Shown one piece after another: positions 35,686-43,369 of a stretch of DNA of 43,509 nt (position 1 is the first letter of the stretch; each line of letters begins with the position of its first letter). The notes beneath the pieces are model-generated. The model was not told where the DNA came from, ran no database searches, and saw only the letters and a program-made list of their open reading frames with translations. A program made the position numbers and the translations under genes. Source of the stretch: Clostridia bacterium (GTDB taxonomy: Bacteria; Bacillota; Clostridia; Christensenellales; Borkfalkiaceae); the NCBI GenBank assembly GCA_017505465.1, contig JAFVPE010000003.1:1-43509 (forward strand). Direction: 5' to 3'.

Positions 35686-36573
35686 TTATTCTTTCAAGCC
35701 ACCCATAGAAATGTTGCCAATCAATTTATCTTTGAAAATAAGGAAAATTATAAAGTTAGGAATGAATACCAACATACAAGCCGCGAGCTTGATTTGCGTC
35801 CCCGATCTTTCGGGAGTCGTCGATTCCTGCACGAAGCCGTACAAGCCGTATGCAATCGTCGGGAAGTCGGGCATATAAATCATTGGCGTGGTGTAATCGT
35901 TCCAAAATTCAATAAACTTAATAAGCATTACCGTTACGAAAGTACCAATGACAAGCGGGAAGTTGATTCTAAAGAATATCGTAAAGTTCCCCGCGCCGTC
36001 CATATACGCCGCTTCGTCAAAGTCCTTAGGCAAACCCCTAAAGATTGCATGAAACACAAGATAATACATACCCAAGAAGTTCGCCTTCATTAGGAACATA
36101 CCCCAAATGGTGTTATACAAATGAAGCGCTTTCGCCATTCTAAGTTCCGAAGGCAAGCTGCCGATAATCGGCAAAATCATAGTAATGATAACGGTTGTAT
36201 AAATAACCTTGTCAAACTTAAAGTTAAATCTCGACGTAGCATACGCGGTTACGCAAATGATCGCCGTTTGGATAAACGCACTACCTACCGAGTAAATAAC
36301 GGAGTTCAGCATCATTCCTTCGAAGTAAACGGATTTAACGCCGCCTGCGCCGTCACTAACCTTAATGAAGAATTGATTAAAAGCTTGAATATAATTCTCA
36401 AAAGAGAACGAAGCCGTCGGCCAAACGGGATCCATAATAAAGTCCATCGAATCTTTCAAAGACGTATAAATTGCCCAAATCATTGGAAACAACAACGTAA
36501 TGAAATAGAAGATTAAGAAAGCCAAAATAACGATTGCAAAAGGAGGCACGTGCATTTTCTGTCTTTTTCTCAT
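35686..36573 (-). CDS. Carbohydrate ABC transporter permease (MalG/AraQ-like)
   Basis: 295 residues, about six transmembrane segments. The ATPase-contacting EAA loop is clear: DEAAYMDGAGNFTIFFRINFPL. The start is placed at MRKRQKMHVPPF (36573), which has GAGGTGA 5 bases upstream; the longer frame reads back into the other permease gene. It pairs with the upstream permease and the solute-binding lipoprotein. No ATPase gene is in this operon, so a shared MsmK/MalK-type ATPase elsewhere is expected, as is common in Bacillota. Confidence 0.93.
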   Translation of the reverse strand: MRKRQKMHVPPFAIVILAFLIFYFITLLFPMIWAIYTSLKDSMDFIMDPVWPTASFSFENYIQAFNQFFIKVSDGAGGVKSVYFEGMMLNSVIYSVGSAFIQTAIICVTAYATSRFNFKFDKVIYTTVIITMILPIIGSLPSELRMAKALHLYNTIWGMFLMKANFLGMYYLVFHAIFRGLPKDFDEAAYMDGAGNFTIFFRINFPLVIGTFVTVMLIKFIEFWNDYTTPMIYMPDFPTIAYGLYGFVQESTTPERSGTQIKLAACMLVFIPNFIIFLIFKDKLIGNISMGGLKE

Positions 36574-36583
36574 TTTTGTCACC

Positions 36584-37504
36584 TCAATCTGCCTTCGGCC
36601 CAATTTTTTCCATTGCCCACTTAACGAACAGGGTAAGCGGAGCAACGACAAGCGTCATCATAATACCCATCGTCGCAAGGAAAGGATAACGCGTTTCCGT
36701 CGCATACTTCGTTTCTCGGAAGAAATAGTAACCGAAGGTTTGGATATTTTCCTTGGCATTAGGACCAAAGAAGGAATATAATCCCATTTGGTTGGTCAAA
36801 ATCCCCCCTACCCCAACAACGATAAAGGTAACGAACGTCGGGTAGATAAGCGGAAGTACGATGTAAACAATTTCTTCGAGTGTATTTGCCCCGTCAAGTT
36901 TACATGCTTCTATAACGGAGTCCGAAATGTTATTCATTGCGCCCACGTACAACAAAATGCTGCCGCCAAAGCCCATCCATACGCAGTAGAAAAGCACCGT
37001 ACCGAATCGCGTATCTGGATTCGAAAGCATACCAAGCAACTCTTTCCCTGTTACGTCCGTATAGATACTCGGAACAACGACTTCCATAAATTCGATAAAG
37101 ATCGAAACGAGAACGATACCGGAAATGATGGACGGTGTGAACAAAATAACCTTTATCGTCCCATGTAACGGATATTTCTTGTAAATATAGTACGAGAAAA
37201 TCAAAGAGAATGCCGTTGTGATAAACCCTGCCGCATAAGCGATAAGTGCGTTTTTGAACGCATACGGAAATACCGTTTCCGTTGTTAACGCATCGAATAC
37301 GTCTACAAAGTTCTTAAAGAAATCCCGAATAGGTAAAAATACAAATTCGTTTACCGTCACGTCATATCTTTGAAACGCCATCAAAAAAGAGTTTACGTTC
37401 ACACCGATGTAGAAAACCAAAAATTGTACTACGGGGTATGCCAACATGACAATATAAAAGATTAAATCTTGTTTTCTCTTATTTTTGAGACCAACTCTAG
37501 CCAT
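36584..37504 (-). CDS. Carbohydrate ABC transporter permease (UgpA/LplB-like)
   Basis: 306 residues with a short basic N-terminus (MARVGLKNKRKQD) and six hydrophobic segments. The EAA loop reads EACKLDGANTLEEIVYIVLPLIYPT. It is the first membrane subunit of a binding-protein-dependent sugar importer and ends 10 bases before the second permease. AAGGA lies 7 bases upstream of the start. The unusually large periplasmic-side loop (about residues 40-75) may suit oligosaccharide substrates, but this is inference. Confidence 0.93.
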   Translation of the reverse strand: MARVGLKNKRKQDLIFYIVMLAYPVVQFLVFYIGVNVNSFLMAFQRYDVTVNEFVFLPIRDFFKNFVDVFDALTTETVFPYAFKNALIAYAAGFITTAFSLIFSYYIYKKYPLHGTIKVILFTPSIISGIVLVSIFIEFMEVVVPSIYTDVTGKELLGMLSNPDTRFGTVLFYCVWMGFGGSILLYVGAMNNISDSVIEACKLDGANTLEEIVYIVLPLIYPTFVTFIVVGVGGILTNQMGLYSFFGPNAKENIQTFGYYFFRETKYATETRYPFLATMGIMMTLVVAPLTLFVKWAMEKIGPKAD

Positions 37505-37527
37505 ATCTTAATCCTTCTTTTCTTTTT

Positions 37528-37606
37528 AAGTTGCTTTCGCCCAACTTTTTAAAGCCCTAGTATAAGACGAAAGCGTTGCCTCAATCCATAACCGCATCAA
37601 GGCAAC
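37528..37606 (-). other. Two hairpins between binding-protein and permease genes
   Basis: The 149-base gap after the solute-binding gene contains GTTGCCT/AGGCAAC (37575-37606) and AAGTTG/CAACTT (37528-37547), both capable of stem-loops in the mRNA. Neither is followed by a strong T run. Such structures between binding-protein and permease genes often protect the upstream mRNA from decay and give higher binding-protein levels. No promoter is evident here. Confidence 0.5.
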
Positions 37607-37653
37607 TCTTACGTAATACGAAATCAACACACCGCAGTGCGTAACGTTTAAAT

Positions 37654-39378
37654 TTAAGATTTATTCCCAACGCCCGATAAGAAATCTCTTTCCCATACCG
37701 TTGCGGTGATTGCATTTGCAAGACCGTTAAAATATTCTTCCGCCGTAACGCCGTCTTCGATCATTGCCGTAGGAACAACCGTATGCGTGATGTGCCCTAC
37801 TTTACTTTCAAACGTTGCGCCCGTGTAATATTGCGTGAACTTATCTGCATTTGCTTTGTATACGGGATTCTTCGAATAGGTGGACATGAATTTTGCTTCG
37901 CTGTGCAATCTGTACAGCTCACGGCCCCAATAAGGCATAGCGGAAATTTCCGCTTCCGTCATCGTGTACGTATAAGGCTTACAGGTATACGTTTCCGAGG
38001 TGAATTCGGCAAGCGACGTGTTCGTATGACAGAATTGAATGAACTCTTTTACGAGCTTATCTTTCTTGGGGTTAAGGTTGCCGTTTACAAAGCAAATGGA
38101 GCTGTTGGTTTCCAAAATGGTGTATTCTTCGCCAACCTTGTCCGCCGTCGCTTTGGGAAGGGGCATGAAGCTAAATCTTCTAGCCTTTGCACCTGCAACT
38201 TCTTGACCAAACTTTTTGCCTGCCGCTTTGAACGTAGCCGACGCTTCGTTATGCCACCAGCTTCCGTCTATAAGCATACCAATCGTAGGGTTACCCGTGA
38301 TAAACTTACCCGTAACAAACGCGTTTTGTGCGTCAACGTGTTCGTAACTAGGGCTAATAACGTCTTTCTTGCTGTAATATGTTTCGTTCGCCACCAAACG
38401 TTCTACAAACTTCAAGCCGTAGTATTTACCCGCTTGCTTCGTCCACGTCAAGTAACCGTTGTCGGCGGTGATCGTTTCGCTATACGTTTCTACGCTGCCG
38501 TCTGCGTTGATCGACGATACGAGGTTTTCCGCAACCCCGTCGCACGTATAGTTCAAACGCATATTTGCTTCGCCTTCATAGTCCGTCTGCAAAGCTTCTA
38601 CAATCGTGTTCATATAGTGCGGGTTCTTACCGTTCCAAGTAATCGGCGTGAGCTTTTTGCTTACCATATTGTCGCAAAGCTTGAAGAAATCGTCGTAGGT
38701 TGCGGGCAAACCGTCGTCCGACGTACCCGTCTTACCGTCAGGACCCGCCGAGCGAGCCGTCTTTTCGTTTCTAATAAAGCCCTTCGCATCCCCTGCGCCT
38801 TCCGCCGCAAAATACAACAATTCCTTTTCGAAAAGGTCCACGTCGTAAACGATACCATAGTTTGCTTCATAGAAAGGAATACCATAGTATTTGCCGTCGT
38901 CAGCCTTGAAATATTCTTTATGTACGTCGCGCATCTTGCCTTCAAGGGAAACTTCTTCTTCCCCGGAAACCGTCGAAGCGCTTTGGAAATCATAGTTAAG
39001 GGGTTTGGTGACCGCATCGGAAATATCGTAAAGAAGCCCTCTGCCCTGCAAATCGTAATAGTTTACCGATTCCGTAAAGAATACTTCTTGGTCGCTACCT
39101 GCAAGGTTGTTTACCAAGGTTTCGTTCGTCAAGTTACGATCTTCTTTAACGATGACTTGAACGCCCTTCTTGCCATCTTCAAAAGATACTTCCGCGTACT
39201 GTTCTTGGAAACGAGTCTTAATCAATTCCAACCAACCTGCACCGTAACCGCCCTCAAACGTAGTTACGTACAACTGCGTCTTGGTTTTGTCGACCTTTTC
39301 CGTTTCACCTCTTCCCGCGCAACCAACGCTACCGCACATAAGGATGGCCGCAAGAGCAATCACACCTATTTTCTTCAT
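37654..39378 (-). CDS. Extracellular sugar-binding lipoprotein of ABC importer
   Basis: 574 residues. Signal peptide MKKIGVIALAAILMCGSVGC with a lipobox-like end, so probably membrane-anchored on the outside. The fold matches family 1 solute-binding proteins: TQLYVTTFEGGYGAGWLELI at the start, YGIPFYEANYGIVYD, and NPTIGMLIDGSWWHNEA in the second lobe. It is longer than typical maltose-binding-type proteins (about 400-450), suggesting an enlarged ligand site for oligosaccharides. The start at 39378 has GGAGG 8 bases upstream; an upstream in-frame ATG (39405) would put nine residues before the signal peptide. First gene of the large operon. Confidence 0.92.
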   Translation of the reverse strand: MKKIGVIALAAILMCGSVGCAGRGETEKVDKTKTQLYVTTFEGGYGAGWLELIKTRFQEQYAEVSFEDGKKGVQVIVKEDRNLTNETLVNNLAGSDQEVFFTESVNYYDLQGRGLLYDISDAVTKPLNYDFQSASTVSGEEEVSLEGKMRDVHKEYFKADDGKYYGIPFYEANYGIVYDVDLFEKELLYFAAEGAGDAKGFIRNEKTARSAGPDGKTGTSDDGLPATYDDFFKLCDNMVSKKLTPITWNGKNPHYMNTIVEALQTDYEGEANMRLNYTCDGVAENLVSSINADGSVETYSETITADNGYLTWTKQAGKYYGLKFVERLVANETYYSKKDVISPSYEHVDAQNAFVTGKFITGNPTIGMLIDGSWWHNEASATFKAAGKKFGQEVAGAKARRFSFMPLPKATADKVGEEYTILETNSSICFVNGNLNPKKDKLVKEFIQFCHTNTSLAEFTSETYTCKPYTYTMTEAEISAMPYWGRELYRLHSEAKFMSTYSKNPVYKANADKFTQYYTGATFESKVGHITHTVVPTAMIEDGVTAEEYFNGLANAITATVWERDFLSGVGNKS

Positions 39379-39640
39379 AATATTTTCCTCCGCGCATTCA
39401 TACACTTGAATGCTTTATTTATTTTTTATTTTATCAAAACGCGCATTTCTTTTTCGCCAAGCAATTCTCATGCGCACTCTTTCCTTTACTAGAGAAAATG
39501 CGAAATCGCATTTTCTTTCCACCAATTGTTTTTTAATGTTTGTAGAACAAACATTAAGCGGCTAGCCGCTTTTTCGTTTTTTTATATTTTCCAAAACTCA
39601 ACCGAATAGAGAAGTAAAAAAAGGAACAATCCTAAAGCTT
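39379..39640 (-). other. Long 5' leader of the transport operon
   Basis: The predicted transcript starts near 39657, leaving about 280 untranslated bases before the binding protein. The leader holds three strong palindromes (listed separately) and two possible mini-ORFs (39434-39511, 25 residues; 39415-39471, 18 residues), each with a purine-rich stretch upstream. I do not recognise a riboswitch class. Confidence 0.5.
39493..39571. repeat. Three consecutive palindromes in the leader
   Basis: AGAAAATGCG-AAAT-CGCATTTTCT (39493-39516), TTAATGTTTGT-AGA-ACAAACATTAA (39533-39557) and the perfect 16-bp AAGCGGCTAGCCGCTT (39556-39571) follow each other within 80 bases. The last is followed by a T-rich stretch only on the plus strand, so on the transcribed strand none looks like a plain terminator. 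Confidence 0.8.
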
Positions 39641-39712
39641 ACACTATTGCAATTTACAGTATCATTATATCATTTTCTGCTTTATTTGTCATTATATATA
39701 AATTGCAAAAAT
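39641..39712 (-). promoter_or_regulatory. Promoter and operators of the glycan transport operon
   Basis: Minus-strand -35 ATGACA (39687-39692), 17-bp spacer and -10 TATAAT (39664-39669). On the plus strand TAAATTGCAA (39699-39708) abuts the -35 box, and its inverse TTGCAATTTA (39647-39656) lies just past the -10 box, about 52 bp centre to centre. The latter is inside ACACTATTGCAATTTACAGT (39641-39660). Both elements recur at the GH2 promoter. Confidence 0.75.
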
Positions 39713-39986
39713 ATGCTCTAAAATTGCATGGCTCCATTACGAATCTTTTTTACTCCTCACAAGCGTTTACAATGAAATTTTGGGGATATCTTTTCAAAAA
39801 AATATATATTTATATATATCTATATATAACCCAAACAATTTTTTAATGCAAATACTCGTTAAAGGAATCAGCTAAAAAAGAAAATTCCACCATTTTATGT
39901 GTTATTTTATAATATAATTTAGCAATTTTTGCAATACATTTTAGTTTTTTCTCTTTCATAATAGCATTTTTTGTTATATGTATTCT
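39713..39986. other. AT-rich intergenic stretch, no gene recognised
   Basis: Strongly AT-rich sequence including an alternating TA tract (39801-39830). A 101-codon frame crossing it overlaps the GH2 3' end in another frame and has no gene-like start. I see no convincing gene, only scattered TTGCA-containing words. Confidence 0.5.
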
Positions 39987-40026
39987 AAAAAGAAAACAGC
40001 CCGCCCACAATGGTTCAGACTGTTTT
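39987..40026 (-). terminator. Terminator of the GH2 gene
   Basis: AAAACAGTC and GGCTGTTTT form a 9-bp stem (one G-U pair) around a loop with an inner CCA/TGG pairing. On the minus strand it is followed by CTTTTT, just after the GH2 stop codon. Confidence 0.75.
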
Positions 40027-40032
40027 ACCCAT

Positions 40033-42306
40033 TTACTCTTTGAACGCAAGCCCGAATTTTGCCGTATAAACGGAAAGGAACTGCTTATAACTTTCAAAGC
40101 TATGTATTCTCTTTTCATTAATAAAGTGATTCGTGTAAACCTTTTCACCTACCTGCAACACAAGGATAAGGTACTTTTCATCCCTCAAATCCGAGAAATC
40201 CCCTATTTTCCCGTTTTGATTGCCTCTGACGGAAAATTCCCCTTCGCTCAATAATGCTCCCGTTCCACTGTAAATGCGGTACGTTCCTTTCGTTTCTTGC
40301 AAAGTATCGTTGCAAGCATATCCAACCAATCCATCGTCCATAAGAAATACAAGCGGCTGCTGTGATTGCTTGACGTAATAATACGAAAGCTTTTTGCGCC
40401 CGTAATAGTCGATCATTGCGGAATTATACGCAGGCCAACCGTCGCGCATATTCCAAAGCAATACGCCCGTCATATACGGCCTTTGCAATCTTGTTTGCTC
40501 CACGACGTATTTATACGCTTCGGCTTGCGATATTTGCGAAGATAACACAAAATCTTCTAAACTTTCAGGGAGTTCCCCAAAATAGTATTTCGTCGCATGC
40601 CGAACGTCCCCATCCGTAGAATAATCATGGCATTTCCAAGCGTCGCCGCTATATTCATTTTCTTTCGTCAACGCGCGGACGTCCATGCACTCCTTCATAC
40701 TTTCAAGCGATAAGCAACCACTGTACCCAATCTCCCCAACGAAGCAGTGTTTCATTTTCGAATAGGTTTCGTAGTCGTCACGGTGCCACCAATAATGCTC
40801 TTCGGGCAGTTCCGTTCTCGAAGCTTCAATTTCTTTCAAGTCTACCAAAAATCTACCGCCTCTCTGCTTTACGTACTCTCGCGTAAACATCGGCGTGGAC
40901 GGATAATACAAGCGATACGGATCGTTCAAGCGGATTGCTTCGGGAATCACCTTTCTCGTCAATACGTCGTCGTTTGGATCTTGGCCTGTACAAAAATAAA
41001 CCCAATCCGTTTCATTGCTTCCGCAATACAGCACAATAGAAGAATGGTTACGAACTCTCTTTATAAAACTCGTTACTTCCTTGGCAAAAACTTCGGAAAA
41101 CGCTCTATCCTGCGGATAGGCATGACAGGCGAGCATCATATCTTGCCATACCATAATCCCGTAACGGTCACACAAGTCAAAAAAGACTTCGTCTTCATAT
41201 ACGCCGCCACCCCATACTCTCACCATATTGGAATTGTTTTCCACGTAATTTAACACGCATTCTTCATACTTTGCGGCATCCTTGGAATGCAATACGTCAA
41301 GTGGTACCCAATTTGCGCCCTTACACATAACCGCCTGTTCGTTTACGTAAAGACGAAAGCCGTTTTCACCGATAAAATCCGCTCTTTCTAATCGAACGTG
41401 ACGTATTCCGAACGCCAATTTTCTTTCGTCAAGCAAGGCGTTCGCTTCGTCATATAAGGCGACCTTTACATCGTATAAATTCGCTTCCCCCATGCCGTTT
41501 GGCCACCACAAAAGCGGATTTTCCACATAAGGAAATTTGGTTGCAGCTTTGTATGAAACGGGATAGGAAAAACGGAAATTGCGGTCCTTGCAACTCCCTG
41601 CAAATTCCACGCGAAGCTTGCCAAATTTTTCGGCGGGTGCTTTCAATTCGTAATGGAAGGAAAGTCCCGCTAAATCCTCTCTTGCAAACACCGTGGATAC
41701 GTAGACGTTCTCTATTCTAATTTTCGGTCTAAATTCTAGCTTTACACTGCGCCAAATTCCTGCGGAAACGACGCGCGGAAAAATATCCCAACCGTAGGCG
41801 TGCGCAGGCTTTCTACAACGCAAGTTTTCAAAACATTCCCAATCGGCGACCATAAGCGGATTGATTTCATGATTTTCCGCCTTTTTACGTGAGGAATAAA
41901 TATGTACGGTAAGTTGATTTTTCCCTTGCTTCACTACTCCGTCCACAGAAAATTCATGAGAAATGAGCATATTGTCGCTCTCGCCGATTTTTACGTCGTT
42001 CAAAAAATATTCCGCATAGGTGTCCACGCCGTCGAATACAAGAAAAATATCGCTATTTTCAGGCAATTCGCTCACCTCAAAATCCTTAACGTACCACCAA
42101 TCGCAAAGCTCCAATTCTCTCGTGCTTTCTACGTTTGTAGCTTGGTAAATATTAGGCAAAATTCCTGCGTTCATTAAATCAATTTCAACATTCCCCGGAA
42201 TGTGCGACGGGATACTTTCCCCCACGATATCTTGCGGATACATCGGAGCTTCCCCTGCCTTATACATATACAATTTACAATTCCCATCAAGCTTGATTGC
42301 TTTCAT
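40033..42306 (-). CDS. Glycoside hydrolase family 2 protein, beta-mannosidase-like
   Basis: 757 residues and no signal peptide, so cytoplasmic. The GH2 layout is clear: an N-terminal jelly-roll sugar-binding domain (SHIPGNVEIDLMNAGILPNI, then FDGVDTYAEYFLNDVKIGES), Ig-like domain, then the TIM barrel. The acid/base is E432 in LYCGSNETDW and the nucleophile is E525 in FVGEIGYSG, both in motifs typical of family 2 beta-mannosidases. WWPNGMGEANLYDV and NSNMVRVWGGGVYEDE are also characteristic. The ATG at 42306 is preferred, with AGGTGG 5 bases upstream; a GTG three codons earlier overlaps that site. It is a single-gene transcript sharing control motifs with the transport operon, so it probably hydrolyses imported oligosaccharides. 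Confidence 0.94.
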   Translation of the reverse strand: MKAIKLDGNCKLYMYKAGEAPMYPQDIVGESIPSHIPGNVEIDLMNAGILPNIYQATNVESTRELELCDWWYVKDFEVSELPENSDIFLVFDGVDTYAEYFLNDVKIGESDNMLISHEFSVDGVVKQGKNQLTVHIYSSRKKAENHEINPLMVADWECFENLRCRKPAHAYGWDIFPRVVSAGIWRSVKLEFRPKIRIENVYVSTVFAREDLAGLSFHYELKAPAEKFGKLRVEFAGSCKDRNFRFSYPVSYKAATKFPYVENPLLWWPNGMGEANLYDVKVALYDEANALLDERKLAFGIRHVRLERADFIGENGFRLYVNEQAVMCKGANWVPLDVLHSKDAAKYEECVLNYVENNSNMVRVWGGGVYEDEVFFDLCDRYGIMVWQDMMLACHAYPQDRAFSEVFAKEVTSFIKRVRNHSSIVLYCGSNETDWVYFCTGQDPNDDVLTRKVIPEAIRLNDPYRLYYPSTPMFTREYVKQRGGRFLVDLKEIEASRTELPEEHYWWHRDDYETYSKMKHCFVGEIGYSGCLSLESMKECMDVRALTKENEYSGDAWKCHDYSTDGDVRHATKYYFGELPESLEDFVLSSQISQAEAYKYVVEQTRLQRPYMTGVLLWNMRDGWPAYNSAMIDYYGRKKLSYYYVKQSQQPLVFLMDDGLVGYACNDTLQETKGTYRIYSGTGALLSEGEFSVRGNQNGKIGDFSDLRDEKYLILVLQVGEKVYTNHFINEKRIHSFESYKQFLSVYTAKFGLAFKE

Positions 42307-42333
42307 AAAAACCACCTATTTTTTGTTTAGTGA

Positions 42334-42411
42334 ACACTACTAAAATTTATAGTGTAAAAAAATTATACCATCTTTTTAGTCGATTGTCAGTATTTATAAA
42401 TTGCAAAAAAC
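42334..42411 (-). promoter_or_regulatory. Promoter and operators of the GH2 gene
   Basis: Minus-strand -35 CTGACA (42385-42390), 17-bp spacer, -10 TATAAT (42362-42367). TAAATTGCAA (42397-42406) lies just upstream of -35. The palindrome ACACTA-N10-TAGTGT (42334-42355) covers the start region, which suits a repressor operator. An additional inverted repeat TTTAGT-N7-ACTAAA overlaps it. Both main elements match those at the transport operon promoter. Confidence 0.78.
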
Positions 42412-42661
42412 TGCCCTATTATTGCACTTTTGCGCAACAAATTCAGCCAACATAACCGTCCTTATATCATTATTATGACATAAAAATTTTATTTTTGCAA
42501 TAGCTACACAATATATTTTCTAGCAACTTTATATACAAACAAATGGGACTACTAAAATTCCCGCTGCCGCAAACGACTTAAAACGACGGATTTTGCATCC
42601 CAAATTACAACCCACAGGATAAGATTATCACAAGAAAAGCGCATAATTACGCAAAAAACAC
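42412..42661. other. Intergenic region, no gene recognised
   Basis: About 250 bases of AT-rich sequence between the GH2 promoter and the terminator of the SGNH gene. I see no ORF with a ribosome-binding site, no RNA gene and no strong repeat. Confidence 0.5.
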
Positions 42662-42706
42662 AAAGAAAAACACGACTTTATTCACAATTTCTTGCATAAA
42701 GTCGTG
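42662..42706 (-). terminator. Terminator downstream of the SGNH-like gene
   Basis: A perfect 11-bp inverted repeat CACGACTTTAT / ATAAAGTCGTG (42671-42681 with 42696-42706, 14-base loop) is followed on the minus strand by TTTTTCTTTG. It would end the transcript arriving from the SGNH-like gene. Confidence 0.8.
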
Positions 42707-42707
42707 T

Positions 42708-42745
42708 CGTGGTGGAGTAAGAGCAACCTAAATCGAACCCTTTCT
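42708..42745 (-). other. tRNA 3'-end-like relic
   Basis: The minus strand reads AGGGTTCGATT, about 13 further bases, then TTACTCCACCA. This resembles a T-loop followed by an acceptor 3' strand and CCA. The T stem does not pair and no 5' half (expected GGAGTAA) is seen upstream, so it is at most a decayed fragment or an attachment-site remnant. Confidence 0.25.
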
Positions 42746-42817
42746 ATGATATATAAGGCGTAATAACAATTTCCTACCGTTCCGTTTTATAGGTTTTGCA
42801 AAGCGCCCATTATCGTA

Positions 42818-43369
42818 CTAATTGGCCATTGCAAACGCTCCTACCATAGTCAATGGCTTATCGCGAAAAAAACAACTTAACTGCTTGAATTGCACTTTAT
42901 ATACGTTTGTTTCCGTAGATGAAGAAGAAATAAAACGTATATTCCATATCCTTTTATTGTCGCACAAGGAAAGAATATTTGCATTAAACCGCTCGACGTA
43001 AGGCGTATTTCCTTGCAAGCATATTAAGTAAATTTTACTTTTAGGGAGAGCGGATTGAATGAGCTTTATAATTTGATTATATTGCTTAATTGCATCAATA
43101 TTGTTTTCGTCTTCTTCTCCCAATGCTATAAAAATTGTTGCAGGACTTATAGCTATAATGCAATCTTGGACAATTTCAAGTGCTTCACTCGTCGTTAATC
43201 CTGCTATACTTCGATTGTATATAGCATTCTCAAAATGATATTTGTTGATTAATTCATACAAAGGAAAATTTGCCATATAGGTAGAGCCGAATACAACGAT
43301 TTCGCCTTTCAATGTAAGTTCATTAATACCTATCATAGCGTTTGCTGATAATTTAACTTTCTCTTTCAT
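42818..43369 (-). CDS. SGNH/GDSL hydrolase-like protein, possibly inactive
   Basis: 183 residues. The start resembles SGNH block I with a serine in VVFGSTY (S29), a block II glycine in RSIAGLTT (G56) and a block III-like LGEEDENN (84-90) where GxND is usual. The C-terminal D-x-x-H block reads D170-K-P-L, so the catalytic histidine appears to be missing. It has no signal peptide. GGGGG lies 6 bases before the ATG, which overlaps the TGA of the upstream membrane protein by 4 bp, so they are coupled. SGNH proteins next to membrane acyltransferases often take part in polysaccharide O-acetylation; that is inference here. The missing motifs leave some doubt about the family. Confidence 0.65.
   Translation of the reverse strand: MKEKVKLSANAMIGINELTLKGEIVVFGSTYMANFPLYELINKYHFENAIYNRSIAGLTTSEALEIVQDCIIAISPATIFIALGEEDENNIDAIKQYNQIIKLIQSALPKSKIYLICLQGNTPYVERFNANILSLCDNKRIWNIRFISSSSTETNVYKVQFKQLSCFFRDKPLTMVGAFAMAN

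Noticed and set aside
39556..39590. Plus-strand intrinsic terminator AAGCGGCTAGCCGCTT plus T run
   Set aside because: It fits a plus-strand terminator in form, but no plus-strand gene leads into it, so it is recorded only as one of the leader palindromes.
39843..40148. 101-codon minus-strand frame across the GH2 3' end
   Set aside because: Half of it lies within GH2 in another frame and the rest crosses the GH2 terminator; no ribosome-binding site or domain.
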